The notes below the pieces were generated by a model. That model saw nothing but the letters and a program-made list of their open reading frames with translations. It made no database searches and was not told where the DNA came from. This document shows positions 1 through 6,357 of a stretch of 11,582 nucleotides of DNA, piece after piece (position 1 is the stretch's first letter; the number at the start of each line of letters is the position of its first letter). Location of the stretch: contig JBKHXU010000045.1 in NCBI GenBank assembly GCA_046565865.1, positions 1 through 11,582 on the forward strand, written 5' to 3'. The DNA is from JBKHXU01 sp046565865 (lineage in GTDB: Bacteria > Pseudomonadota > Gammaproteobacteria > Acidiferrobacterales > Sulfurifustaceae). The position numbers were made by a program, and so were the translations under genes.

Positions 1-10
1 GTAAAAGACT

Positions 11-307
11 ATGAGAGCTGAATACGACTTCTCGAAAGGAAAGCGTGGTGCGCTAATTCCTGCTAAAGGAAAGACACGTATCACCATCTACATTGATGAT
101 GCGGTGCTTAATGAGTTTCGTGCAAAAGCTGAGCGCTCAGGCGCTGGTTACCAAACTCTAATGAATGAAGCACTAAAGGCTTTCTTGGAAAAGAATGAGA
201 AACCTGTAACGGCAGCTGTGCTGCGCCAGATTATCCGTGAGGAACTCCCGGAAAAGTCGCGGCTAACACGTCGTTCCACCGGACGCGCAAAATCAGCGCG
301 CCGGTGA
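11..307 (+). CDS. BrnA/CopG-type ribbon-helix-helix antitoxin
   Basis: A 98-residue protein. Residues about 20-60 (KTRITIYIDDAVLNEF, then GYQTLMNEALKAFLE) match the ribbon-helix-helix DNA-binding fold of BrnA/CopG-type antitoxins. The N-terminal MRAEYDFSKGKRGA and the GYQT-x-(I/M)NEAL stretch are typical of the BrnA-like group. Such proteins bind the operator of their own operon and neutralise a small toxin (BrnT for true BrnA). The basic tail (residues 83-98, rich in Arg, Ser and Lys) is disordered-looking. The toxin gene normally lies immediately upstream, which is outside the window, and nothing downstream looks like a toxin. Base composition here is more AT-rich than in the rest of the window, which suggests acquired DNA. 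The RHH fold is secure; membership in a functional toxin-antitoxin pair is inference. Confidence 0.75.
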   Translation: MRAEYDFSKGKRGALIPAKGKTRITIYIDDAVLNEFRAKAERSGAGYQTLMNEALKAFLEKNEKPVTAAVLRQIIREELPEKSRLTRRSTGRAKSARR

Positions 308-331
308 ACTTTGCGTTAAGGCCGAACGAGG

Positions 332-667
332 ATGATTGTGCGCACAGCAATTTTGTTTTCAGTTGGTTTAGTTCTCGCAATTGGCATGGCTGTCTGGCAA
401 TACTCGTTGGCCCCTCAAGGACTGCTTCTGTATACCCCGGCAGCAGGCGAAACAATGCCGAATTACACACCATCCTCACTGGTAGGTTTCTTTCTGTGCG
501 CTTTCGCCTTGAGTGTTTTAAGCGCGTTTGTAGCCCTTGCCGGATATATTGCCAGCGTTGCGTTTGAGCGTAGGTCTCTTGGTATGGTGAAGCCGGCCCT
601 TCTTCTAACAATGGGGTTCGGGTTGCTATGTGTTTTTTCTACAGTTAGCGAAAAGTATTGGCCCTAG
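332..667 (+). CDS. Small multi-pass membrane protein, unknown function
   Basis: A 111-residue protein that I do not recognise. It has three apparent hydrophobic segments: residues about 3-24 (AILFSVGLVLAIGMAVW), 49-75 (SLVGFFLCAFALSVLSAFVAL) and 86-102 (VKPALLLTMGFGLLCVF). It is therefore probably an inner-membrane protein with three helices. The ATG at 332 directly abuts a GAGG (328-331), too close for a normal ribosome binding site. The GTG at 338 (third codon) is spaced six bases from it and may be the real start. It follows the antitoxin gene by 24 bases and shares its AT-richer composition, so the two may have arrived together. No function can be assigned. Confidence 0.6.
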   Translation: MIVRTAILFSVGLVLAIGMAVWQYSLAPQGLLLYTPAAGETMPNYTPSSLVGFFLCAFALSVLSAFVALAGYIASVAFERRSLGMVKPALLLTMGFGLLCVFSTVSEKYWP

Positions 668-781
668 CCCTTATGGGACCCCCCCCAGTGCGCTTGATCC
701 GGCTGTTGAATGCGGCGTTGTGTATGAAAAAGCGAAATACGACGATCGCGCTCGCGCCGACCGCAGCTTAGCCCGGCGCCC

Positions 782-1039
782 ATGACATTCAAAAGACTGG
801 TGATGGTAATCGTGACGTATGTTGTCGCGCTGGTTTTGGTCGCGGTGGCCGCATTCTTTGTCGTTATCTTTCTCGCTGGCCCGCATGCGGATGTATTGCC
901 GCAGGCGTTAGAGGTAGTTGTGCTTATACTCGGTTGGCTTGCCGTTCTTGTGCTGCCAATGTGGGCGGCGTGGGCGGTCTGGCGCGGTGGTCGAAGCGTG
1001 CCGGCATCCGACGCCGCCGGTGACACGGATGAGAACTGA
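782..1039 (+). CDS. Two-helix membrane protein, unknown function
   Basis: An 85-residue protein, unrecognised. It is mostly two hydrophobic helices (residues about 6-31 and 42-68), the second ending WAAWAVWRGG. A short polar, acidic tail (DAAGDTDEN) follows. Its 3' end overlaps the next reading frame by 11 bases, so the two are probably co-transcribed and translationally coupled. It could be a membrane partner of the following tail-anchored protein. Base composition and codon use are those of the high-GC backbone. Reality as a gene rests on frame length, hydrophobic pattern and the coupling, so confidence is moderate. Confidence 0.55.
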   Translation: MTFKRLVMVIVTYVVALVLVAVAAFFVVIFLAGPHADVLPQALEVVVLILGWLAVLVLPMWAAWAVWRGGRSVPASDAAGDTDEN

Positions 1040-1295
1040 CGAAACTTCGACACTGCCGGTCGCCGCGATCGCGGCGCTGCACCAGGGCAACAAGATCGAG
1101 GCGATCAAGATCGTCCGTCGCGAGCGTGGCATGGAGTTGAAGCTCGCGAAGGACGCGGTCGAGACGTATCTGCGCAGCCAGCCGGCGTTGCAGGCGTCGC
1201 TTGCCGCCAAGCAGGCGGCGGTGCGCGGGAGGGCGTTGCGCTGGTTGGTCATTGTTCTAGCCGTCATTGCGTATTTTTTGTACGCGGGCCGCTAA
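1029..1295 (+). CDS. Membrane-anchored protein with ribosomal L7/L12 C-terminal-like domain
   Basis: An 88-residue protein. Residues about 11-48 (AAIAALHQGNKIEAIKIVRR, then GMELKLAKDAVETYL) follow the helix-turn pattern of the ribosomal bL12 C-terminal domain, where the family reads G-KIEAIKLVRE-x(3)-GLGLKEAKDLVE. Residues about 70-86 (RWLVIVLAVIAYFLYAG) form one transmembrane helix at the extreme C terminus. The domain therefore probably sits in the cytoplasm on a tail anchor. I chose the ATG at 1029 because the L12-like domain begins shortly after it and the frame upstream is the shadow of the preceding gene. Small L12-like membrane proteins occur in many proteobacteria without a known role. 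It lacks the L10-binding N-terminal domain of true bL12, so it is not the ribosomal protein. Confidence 0.7.
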   Translation: MRTDETSTLPVAAIAALHQGNKIEAIKIVRRERGMELKLAKDAVETYLRSQPALQASLAAKQAAVRGRALRWLVIVLAVIAYFLYAGR

Positions 1296-1304
1296 TATTC
1301 GTTC

Positions 1305-2408
1305 ATGCGATCCACTCGTATGATGGCGAGTAGCGCCAGGGGTAGGCGGTGGTTATGCTGCGTAGTGCTGGTATCGCTGTGCGCGAGCGCTTCCTTGGCG
1401 GCGGCCGAGACGAGCGATGCGTACCTGCGCGGTTATCTCGACGCGCTGCTCGATAGCCGCTTTGCCGGGCTGGGCCTTACGATCAAAACGATATCGCGCG
1501 ACGGCATCGCGACCATCGCCGCGCGCACCTGCCTCGGACCGGCACAGCGGCGCGACATCGAGCGGCTGCTGATCGAGACCGAGCGCGTGACGCGCGTCGC
1601 GTGGGATCGCAGCACCGACTGCGACACCGAGCCCGCCGAGGCCAAGGACGAGCCGCTCGACGTGCGGTTTCTGTCCGAAAACGAACTGTTCGCCCCGCTC
1701 ATGGCCGATCCGCGGCAGCCGCGGGCGTCGTTGAGTTACCAGCGCTACCAAACACCGACTGACACGTTCAATGCGGGCGCGATCGCGCTCGGACATTACT
1801 TCGCCATCGGCAGCGGCTTCATGGGGCGCTCGGGGGCGTCGCAGTTGGGACTGCAGGGTGCGGTGTTCGCCCTGTTCAATCTCGACGCGCCGTCGAAAGA
1901 CCTCATCAATGCCGATTACTGGATCGGTTTGCCGTGGAGCTATCGTAAGGGGCCGTGGTCGTATCTTGTGCGTGTTTATCATCAAAGCTCGCACCTTGGG
2001 GATGAATTCATCCTCGGCAACCCCGGCCTCGATCGCGTGAATTTGAGCTACGAAGACGCGGAGGGGCTGGTGTCGTACGAGTGGCGGAACTGGCGCTTTT
2101 ATGGCGGCGGGGGGTACATCTTGAACAGCGAACCCGATCTCGCCCGCAAACATGCCCAAGCCGGCGTCGAATACATGCGCCCGCGTACGCTCGGTCATTT
2201 CGATTTCATCGCGGCGGTCGACATACAAGCCTCCGAGGAGCTCGACTGGGCATACAGCCGCTCCTATGTCGCCGGGCTCGAATTCCACTCGGTAACGACG
2301 CGGCGCGTGGGCCTGCTGCTCGAGCACTTTCGTGGGCACTCGCCCAACGGTCAGTTTTTCCGCGAGTCGTTGCGCTACACGGGTCTTGGGCTTTATTTTG
2401 GGTTCTAA
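1305..2408 (+). CDS. DUF1207 family outer-membrane protein
   Basis: A 367-residue protein. The N terminus has Arg/Lys residues followed by a hydrophobic stretch (CCVVLVSLCASASLAAA), a signal peptide probably cleaved near residue 34 (AAA-ET). Residues 35-110 form a small soluble domain that includes a repeated-looking SDAYLRGYLDALLDSRF segment. The rest alternates aromatic and Gly-rich strands and ends in GLGLYFGF with a terminal Phe, the usual signature of an outer-membrane beta barrel. The motif RVYHQSSHLGDEFI (about residues 221-234), followed by NPGLDRVNLSYE and FYGGGGYI, matches DUF1207, a family of unknown role. Start sites at 1305, 1320 or 1323 are all possible; the first leaves a nine-base gap after the previous gene. 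Function is unknown beyond outer-membrane location. Confidence 0.75.
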   Translation: MRSTRMMASSARGRRWLCCVVLVSLCASASLAAAETSDAYLRGYLDALLDSRFAGLGLTIKTISRDGIATIAARTCLGPAQRRDIERLLIETERVTRVAWDRSTDCDTEPAEAKDEPLDVRFLSENELFAPLMADPRQPRASLSYQRYQTPTDTFNAGAIALGHYFAIGSGFMGRSGASQLGLQGAVFALFNLDAPSKDLINADYWIGLPWSYRKGPWSYLVRVYHQSSHLGDEFILGNPGLDRVNLSYEDAEGLVSYEWRNWRFYGGGGYILNSEPDLARKHAQAGVEYMRPRTLGHFDFIAAVDIQASEELDWAYSRSYVAGLEFHSVTTRRVGLLLEHFRGHSPNGQFFRESLRYTGLGLYFGF

Positions 2409-2427
2409 GGGAATTGGGAAGCGGGGT

Positions 2428-2456
2428 TTGGACCGCGGGCCGGATCGGGCCATAAT
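2428..2456 (+). promoter_or_regulatory. Candidate sigma-70 promoter for the gnd-zwf-pgl operon
   Basis: CATAAT at 2451-2456 matches five of six bases of the -10 consensus. TTGGAC at 2428-2433 lies 17 bases upstream as a weak -35 element. It stands in the only gap before gnd, about 30 bases ahead of its ATG. This was found by eye and the -35 match is poor. Confidence 0.35.
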
Positions 2457-2486
2457 CGCGCCAGCGACATTTTTCGGCGAGCGAAC

Positions 2487-3404
2487 ATGAAACTAGGTCT
2501 GATCGGATTGGGCCGCATGGGTGCGAATATGGCGCGCCGGCTGCGGACAAAAGGGATCGACGTCGTCGGCTACAACCGCGACGGTCAAGTGACGCGCGCA
2601 CTGGCCAAGGAGGTCGGTATCACGGCCGCTTTCGATATCAGGCAACTGGTAGCGGCGCTACCCGCGCCAAGGGCGGTGTGGCTGATGCTACCGGCGGGCG
2701 CGGTGACCGAGGAGCACATCGAATCGCTGATCCCGCTGCTCGCCACTGACGACATTCTGGTCGACGGCGCCAATTCCTACTACAAAGACTCCATGCGCCG
2801 CGCCAAGATGCTGGCGCAAAAACGCGTCCACTATATCGACGCCGGCGTTTCCGGCGGCGTATGGGGGCGGGAGAACGGCTATGCGCTGATGCTGGGCGGT
2901 GCGGCGGAGGCGGTGAAGCAACTCGAGCCGGCGCTCAAGGCGCTGGCGCCCGCGCCGGACAAAGGCTGGCTGCATTGCGGACCGACCGGCGCCGGCCACT
3001 TCGTGAAGATGGTTCACAACGGCATCGAGTACGGCATGATGCAGGCGTATGCCGAGGGTTTCGCGCTCATGAAGGCGCGACCGGATTTGACCATCGACCT
3101 CGCCGCGGTCGCCGAACTGTGGCGCCACGGAAGCGTGGTGCGCAGTTGGCTGCTCGATCTCACCGCCGACTTCCTCGCCAAGGATCAATCGCTCGCTTCA
3201 ATCAGGCCGATCGTTGCCGACTCCGGCGAGGGCCGTTGGACTGCGATCGAGGCGGTGGAGCAGGGCGTGCCGGCGCCGGTGATGAGTTTGGCGCTCATGA
3301 TGCGTTTCGCGAGCCAGGGCAAATCGGACTACGGCGATCGCATGCTCGCCATGATGCGCCAGAGTTTCGGCGGTCACGCTACCAAGAGCACCACCGACGG
3401 ATGA
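2487..3404 (+). CDS. gnd: 6-phosphogluconate dehydrogenase, decarboxylating (short type)
   Basis: A 305-residue enzyme converting 6-phosphogluconate to ribulose 5-phosphate and CO2 with NAD(P)+ reduction, the last oxidative step of the pentose-phosphate pathway. The N-terminal Rossmann domain starts with LIGLGRMGANMARRL (residues 5-19). VSGGVWG (121-127) is the substrate-binding loop. GAGHFVKMVHNGIEYGMMQA (168-187) contains the catalytic Lys174 and the conserved HNGIEYG of the 6PGDH signature. The length is that of the short, about 300-residue class often called NAD-dependent, not the roughly 470-residue NADP form of E. coli. However, strand 2 ends in GYNRDG, and an Asn-Arg there is more usual for NADP binding, so the cofactor cannot be called. 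The stop overlaps the zwf start (ATGA), indicating translational coupling. Confidence 0.92.
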   Translation: MKLGLIGLGRMGANMARRLRTKGIDVVGYNRDGQVTRALAKEVGITAAFDIRQLVAALPAPRAVWLMLPAGAVTEEHIESLIPLLATDDILVDGANSYYKDSMRRAKMLAQKRVHYIDAGVSGGVWGRENGYALMLGGAAEAVKQLEPALKALAPAPDKGWLHCGPTGAGHFVKMVHNGIEYGMMQAYAEGFALMKARPDLTIDLAAVAELWRHGSVVRSWLLDLTADFLAKDQSLASIRPIVADSGEGRWTAIEAVEQGVPAPVMSLALMMRFASQGKSDYGDRMLAMMRQSFGGHATKSTTDG

Positions 3405-4876
3405 GCGATCTCGGGCCGTGTTACTTCGTCATTTTCGGCGCCACCGGCAACCTCGCGGGTGCGAAGCTTTTGCCCGCGCTGTATCAGCTCGACGCCGCCG
3501 GTAAGCTCAGCGACGACCTGCGGTTCGTTGCGTTTGCGCGCCGCGACTGGAGTGCCCGCGAGTGGCACGCATTCCTGGATGAGACCTTGCGCACGCGCAT
3601 GGGCGCGGAGTACGACGCGGACATCTGCCGCCGCTTCGCCGAACGCTTCGACTACGTCAGCGGCGATCTGCACGACCGCGCCGCTTACCAGCGCCTGCTG
3701 GCCGAGCTCAGCAAGCCGCGCATGGGTCGGTGCGAGAACATCGTGTTTTATCTCGCGATCAAGCCGGCCGACTTCAATGACGTGGTCGTGCATCTGAACG
3801 AGGCCGGCATCAATCGCAGCCACGGGCGGCATCGCATCGTGGTTGAGAAGCCGTTTGGCGAGGATATCGACAGCGCGCGCGCTTTGAATGCGCTGCTGCA
3901 TAAATACTTCGACGAGGAGCAGATCTACCGCATCGATCACTACCTCGGCAAGGAGACGGTGCAGAACCTGTTCGTGTTCCGCTTCGCCAACACGTTGATC
4001 GAGCCGATCTGGAACCGAAACTACATCGATCATGTGCAGATCACCGTGGCCGAGCAGGGCGGCATCGGCCGGCGCGCCGACTACTACGAAACCGCGGGCG
4101 CGCTGCGCGATATGTTCCAGAATCACTTGATGCAGCTTCTCACCGTGGTCGCGATGGAGCCGCCGGCGTCGATGGACGCGGACGCGCTGCGCGATGAAAA
4201 GGTGAAAGTGCTGCGTTCGATACGCCCGATCCCCGCGGCGGAGGTTGACAACCACGCGGTACGGGCACAGTACGGTGCCGGCAAGGTAGCGGATCAGCCG
4301 GCCGCCGCATATCGTGACGAGCCGGGTGTGGCGCGCGATTCGGCGACTGAAACCTTTGTCGCCGCCAAACTGTACGTCGACAACTGGCGCTGGCGCGGCG
4401 TGCCGTTTTATCTGCGCACCGGCAAGCGCTTGGCGGAGCAGATGTCGATGATTGCGATTCGCTTTCGCTATCCGCCGCAGTTGCTATTTCACGACGTAGC
4501 GGCGGGCCACGTCGATCCGAACTGGGTCCTGCTTTCTATCCAGCCGGTCGAGTGCATGCACATGGAGCTGCATGCGAAGCAGCCGGGACTTGGAATGGAG
4601 ACGCGCGTGGTGCGCCTCAATGCGTCGTACCGGCATGCGAACGAATCGCCGATGGAGGCATATAAGACACTGCTGCTCGATGTTATTGAGGGAGATCGCA
4701 GCCTTTATTTGCGGTTTGACGAAGTCGAATGGGCGTGGCGTGTGGTCGATCCGATTTTGCGCCAGTGGAGTACCGCACGCGGCGATATTCCGATGTATCC
4801 GGCGGGAACATGGGGACCGGAAGAGACCAATCGTTTGTTCGACCGCAAGCACCAGTACTGGCGCAATCAGCTTTAA
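3401..4876 (+). CDS. zwf: Glucose-6-phosphate 1-dehydrogenase
   Basis: A 491-residue cytoplasmic enzyme oxidising glucose 6-phosphate to 6-phosphogluconolactone, the entry step of the oxidative pentose-phosphate and Entner-Doudoroff routes. The length equals that of E. coli Zwf. FGATGNLAGAKLLPALYQL (residues 12-30) is the nucleotide-binding motif, with Asn17 where the family nearly always has Asp. RIDHYLGKETVQNL (177-190) is the active-site signature containing the substrate Lys and catalytic His region. VEKPFG, ITVAEQGGIGRR, DNWRWRGVPFYLRTGKRL and the C-terminal YPAGTWGP are all conserved family blocks. An Arg after the second strand (FARRDW) fits NADP use. I chose the ATG at 3401 because the motif begins just after it and it overlaps the gnd stop. 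The upstream frame extension is a shadow of gnd. Confidence 0.95.
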   Translation: MSDLGPCYFVIFGATGNLAGAKLLPALYQLDAAGKLSDDLRFVAFARRDWSAREWHAFLDETLRTRMGAEYDADICRRFAERFDYVSGDLHDRAAYQRLLAELSKPRMGRCENIVFYLAIKPADFNDVVVHLNEAGINRSHGRHRIVVEKPFGEDIDSARALNALLHKYFDEEQIYRIDHYLGKETVQNLFVFRFANTLIEPIWNRNYIDHVQITVAEQGGIGRRADYYETAGALRDMFQNHLMQLLTVVAMEPPASMDADALRDEKVKVLRSIRPIPAAEVDNHAVRAQYGAGKVADQPAAAYRDEPGVARDSATETFVAAKLYVDNWRWRGVPFYLRTGKRLAEQMSMIAIRFRYPPQLLFHDVAAGHVDPNWVLLSIQPVECMHMELHAKQPGLGMETRVVRLNASYRHANESPMEAYKTLLLDVIEGDRSLYLRFDEVEWAWRVVDPILRQWSTARGDIPMYPAGTWGPEETNRLFDRKHQYWRNQL

Positions 4877-4881
4877 CTGCG

Positions 4882-5580
4882 ATGACGCAGATCCGACGCT
4901 GGCATGTCTATCCCGATTTCGAGGCGCTGTGCGAGCGCGCCGCCCGCGCCATCGAGCGCGTGGCGGCGGAGGCCGTCGCGCGTCGCGGCGCGTTTAGTAT
5001 CGTGTTGACCGGCGGGTCGACGCCGCGCGAGGTGTATCGCCGCCTGCGCCACGCGCGCGCGGACTGGGTGCGTTGGCATATCTATATCGGCGATGAGCGC
5101 TGCGTGGCGGTCGATCATGCCGAGCGCAACGATGCAATGGCGCGCGCGGCCTGGTTGGCGCACGTCCCGATCCCGGTGCAGCAGATTCATATGATGCCGG
5201 GGGAACTTGGTCCGGAGGAGGGCGCGCGCCGCTACGCGGCGACGGTCGCCGCCGTGGATCGGTTCGATCTGGTGTTGCTCGGTCTCGGCGAGGACGGCCA
5301 TGTGGCGAGCCTTTTCCCCGGCAATGCGGCGCGCGCTTTGCCGCAGGACGCCGTGCCGGTTCGTGACTCGCCCAAGCCGCCGCCCGAGCGAATCAGCTTG
5401 AGCGCCGCGCGGCTTTCGCGTACCGACGCCGCGTTCTTTCTCGTCGCGGGCGCTGCCAAACGTCAGGCGCTCGTGGCCTGGCTCGGAGGGAAACCGATTC
5501 CGGCCGCCGACATAACGCCCGCGAACGGCGTAGATGTCTTTGTCGACCGCGCGGCGATGCCGCTACAATCGGGACCGTAG
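4882..5580 (+). CDS. pgl: 6-phosphogluconolactonase
   Basis: A 232-residue DevB-type lactonase hydrolysing 6-phosphogluconolactone to 6-phosphogluconate, linking the zwf and gnd steps. SIVLTGGSTPREVYRRL (residues 39-55) is the phosphate-binding segment. HIYIGDERCV (66-75) and LLGLGEDGHVASLFPG (132-147) are the catalytic blocks, the latter carrying the conserved Asp-Gly-His. ERISLS (169-174) is the conserved Arg-Ile-Ser/Thr segment. The length is typical of the bacterial family. The ATG at 4882 lies five bases after the zwf stop and gives the family's usual N terminus; the frame is open further upstream only inside zwf. Together with gnd and zwf it completes the oxidative branch in one operon. 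Confidence 0.93.
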   Translation: MTQIRRWHVYPDFEALCERAARAIERVAAEAVARRGAFSIVLTGGSTPREVYRRLRHARADWVRWHIYIGDERCVAVDHAERNDAMARAAWLAHVPIPVQQIHMMPGELGPEEGARRYAATVAAVDRFDLVLLGLGEDGHVASLFPGNAARALPQDAVPVRDSPKPPPERISLSAARLSRTDAAFFLVAGAAKRQALVAWLGGKPIPAADITPANGVDVFVDRAAMPLQSGP

Positions 5581-5586
5581 CCGACT

Positions 5587-5964
5587 ATGCATACTCGCTA
5601 TAACGACATCGCGACGTACATCACCAAGGACGGTTCGTCGATCCGCGAACTGATGCATCCCACCCAGCACGGCAACCGCAACCAAAGTCTGGCGGAGGCA
5701 ACGGTGCCGGTCGGTGCGCGCACCCGCTTGCATCGACACGAGCGTAGCGAAGAGATTTATTACATCCTGGCCGGCGAGGGATTGATGACGCTTGGGGATG
5801 CCTCGTTTCCCATCGTCGAGGGCGACTCGGTATGTATCGCCGCCGGCACCGCGCATTGCATCGCCAACGTCGGCGCGATTCCGCTGCGCATACTGTGCGC
5901 GTGCGCGCCGGCCTATGCGCACGGCGATACCATCGTGATCGAGGAACCCACCGATCGTGGCTAA
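5587..5964 (+). CDS. Single-domain cupin protein
   Basis: A 125-residue protein with one cupin_2 barrel. Cupin motif 1 is complete: Gly43, His49, His51, Glu56 and the closing Gly63 (GARTRLHRHERSEEIYYILAG), giving three metal ligands. Motif 2 is GDSVCIAAGTAHCIAN (residues 79-94) with the fourth ligand His90; the usual Pro of this motif is Ala. The sequence resembles the small cupins related to mannose-6-phosphate isomerase C-terminal domains, but substrate and reaction cannot be read from it. It starts six bases after the pgl stop, so it is almost certainly in the operon and may act on a sugar phosphate or a ligand of that pathway; this is inference. Its end overlaps the next gene by eight bases. 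Confidence 0.85.
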   Translation: MHTRYNDIATYITKDGSSIRELMHPTQHGNRNQSLAEATVPVGARTRLHRHERSEEIYYILAGEGLMTLGDASFPIVEGDSVCIAAGTAHCIANVGAIPLRILCACAPAYAHGDTIVIEEPTDRG

Positions 5965-6181
5965 GGATTCGACGAAAAACGCGTTGATCACGCTGTCGCA
6001 AGCCGCGGACGCCTACGGCTACTCCGGCGACTACCTGCGCCGCCTGGCGGAAAAGGGGCGGCTGCGCGCGCAAAAGCTCGGCCACCAGTGGTTGACCACC
6101 GCCGACGACGTCGAGACCTTCATCGTCAGCCGCGAACGCCGCGGCGTCTATAAAAAACGCGCGGGCAAGCCGCGCAAGTAA
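5957..6181 (+). CDS. Excisionase/MerR-like helix-turn-helix protein
   Basis: A 74-residue protein with a GTG start overlapping the cupin stop. Residues about 11-56 (LITLSQAADAYGYSGDYLRR, GRLRAQKLGHQWLTTADDVE) fit the HTH_17 or excisionase-type winged helix-turn-helix: a helix-turn-helix, then a short wing with a KxGxxW turn, then a DDVExFI helix. The C-terminal tail (RERRGVYKKRAGKPRK) is strongly basic. There is no internal Met, so GTG at 5957 is the natural start. Such small proteins act either as recombination directionality factors or as local DNA-binding regulators. No integrase is present here, so a regulator role in the gnd-zwf-pgl-cupin operon is more likely, but this is inference. The 22-bp palindrome begins eight bases after its stop. 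Confidence 0.75.
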   Translation: MAKDSTKNALITLSQAADAYGYSGDYLRRLAEKGRLRAQKLGHQWLTTADDVETFIVSRERRGVYKKRAGKPRK

Positions 6182-6183
6182 CG

Positions 6184-6213
6184 TTGCTAAATAGCACGAT
6201 ATCGTGCTATTAA
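6184..6213 (+). promoter_or_regulatory. Candidate promoter with an embedded operator
   Basis: TTGCTA (6184-6189) and TATTAA (6208-6213) lie 18 bases apart, and each matches four of six consensus bases. The spacer is almost entirely filled by the perfect palindrome at 6190-6211. This layout is typical of a repressed promoter. The downstream start codon is about 145 bases away, so the leader would be long. Assigned by eye only. Confidence 0.3.
6190..6211. repeat. Perfect 22-bp palindrome, probable operator
   Basis: Two 11-base arms, AATAGCACGAT and ATCGTGCTATT, are exact reverse complements with no spacer. The arms are AT-rich at the ends and there is no following T-tract, so it does not look like a rho-independent terminator. 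It sits between the operon's last gene and the XRE gene. The likeliest reading is a binding site for a dimeric regulator, either the XRE protein (autoregulation) or the excisionase-like protein. Confidence 0.7.
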
Positions 6214-6323
6214 TTCCATATTGGCTTGGCGGCGACGCGCGACGGTGAGGGCGCGCGGGCCCCGGCTGGCGCCTTAAACATGGCAGGGTGCAGCATATAT
6301 GGTTCGTTTTGCGAGTTTTACTC

Positions 6324-6351
6324 GTCTAGATGTAGACCTTACGCTGTAGAC
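6324..6351. repeat. TGTAGAC direct repeat with a partial inverted copy
   Basis: TGTAGAC occurs at 6331-6337 and again at 6345-6351, a 14-base period. GTCTA at 6324-6328 forms an inverted pair with TAGAC at 6333-6337. The cluster ends six bases before the ATG of the XRE gene. Controller proteins of restriction systems, which are similar XRE proteins, bind sites built from GAC/GTC half-sites near their own start. The match here is suggestive only. Confidence 0.35.
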
Positions 6352-6357
6352 GCGCGC

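Noticed and set aside
724..771. A 15-codon peptide starting MKKRNTT just upstream of the 782 gene
   Set aside because: Too short, with no clear ribosome binding site or leader-peptide features; probably chance.
1353..2453. Long minus-strand open frame opposite the DUF1207 gene
   Set aside because: It is rich in Arg, Pro and His with no recognisable motifs, and the plus strand carries a signal peptide and a DUF1207 match. It is an antisense shadow common in high-GC DNA.
3374..4255. Minus-strand frame opposite zwf
   Set aside because: The plus-strand frame carries the complete Zwf signature; the antisense translation shows no family pattern.
6226..6357. Upstream extension of the XRE reading frame from a TTG codon
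   Set aside because: The added residues lack protein-like pattern and run across the repeat cluster; the domain starts after 6382.
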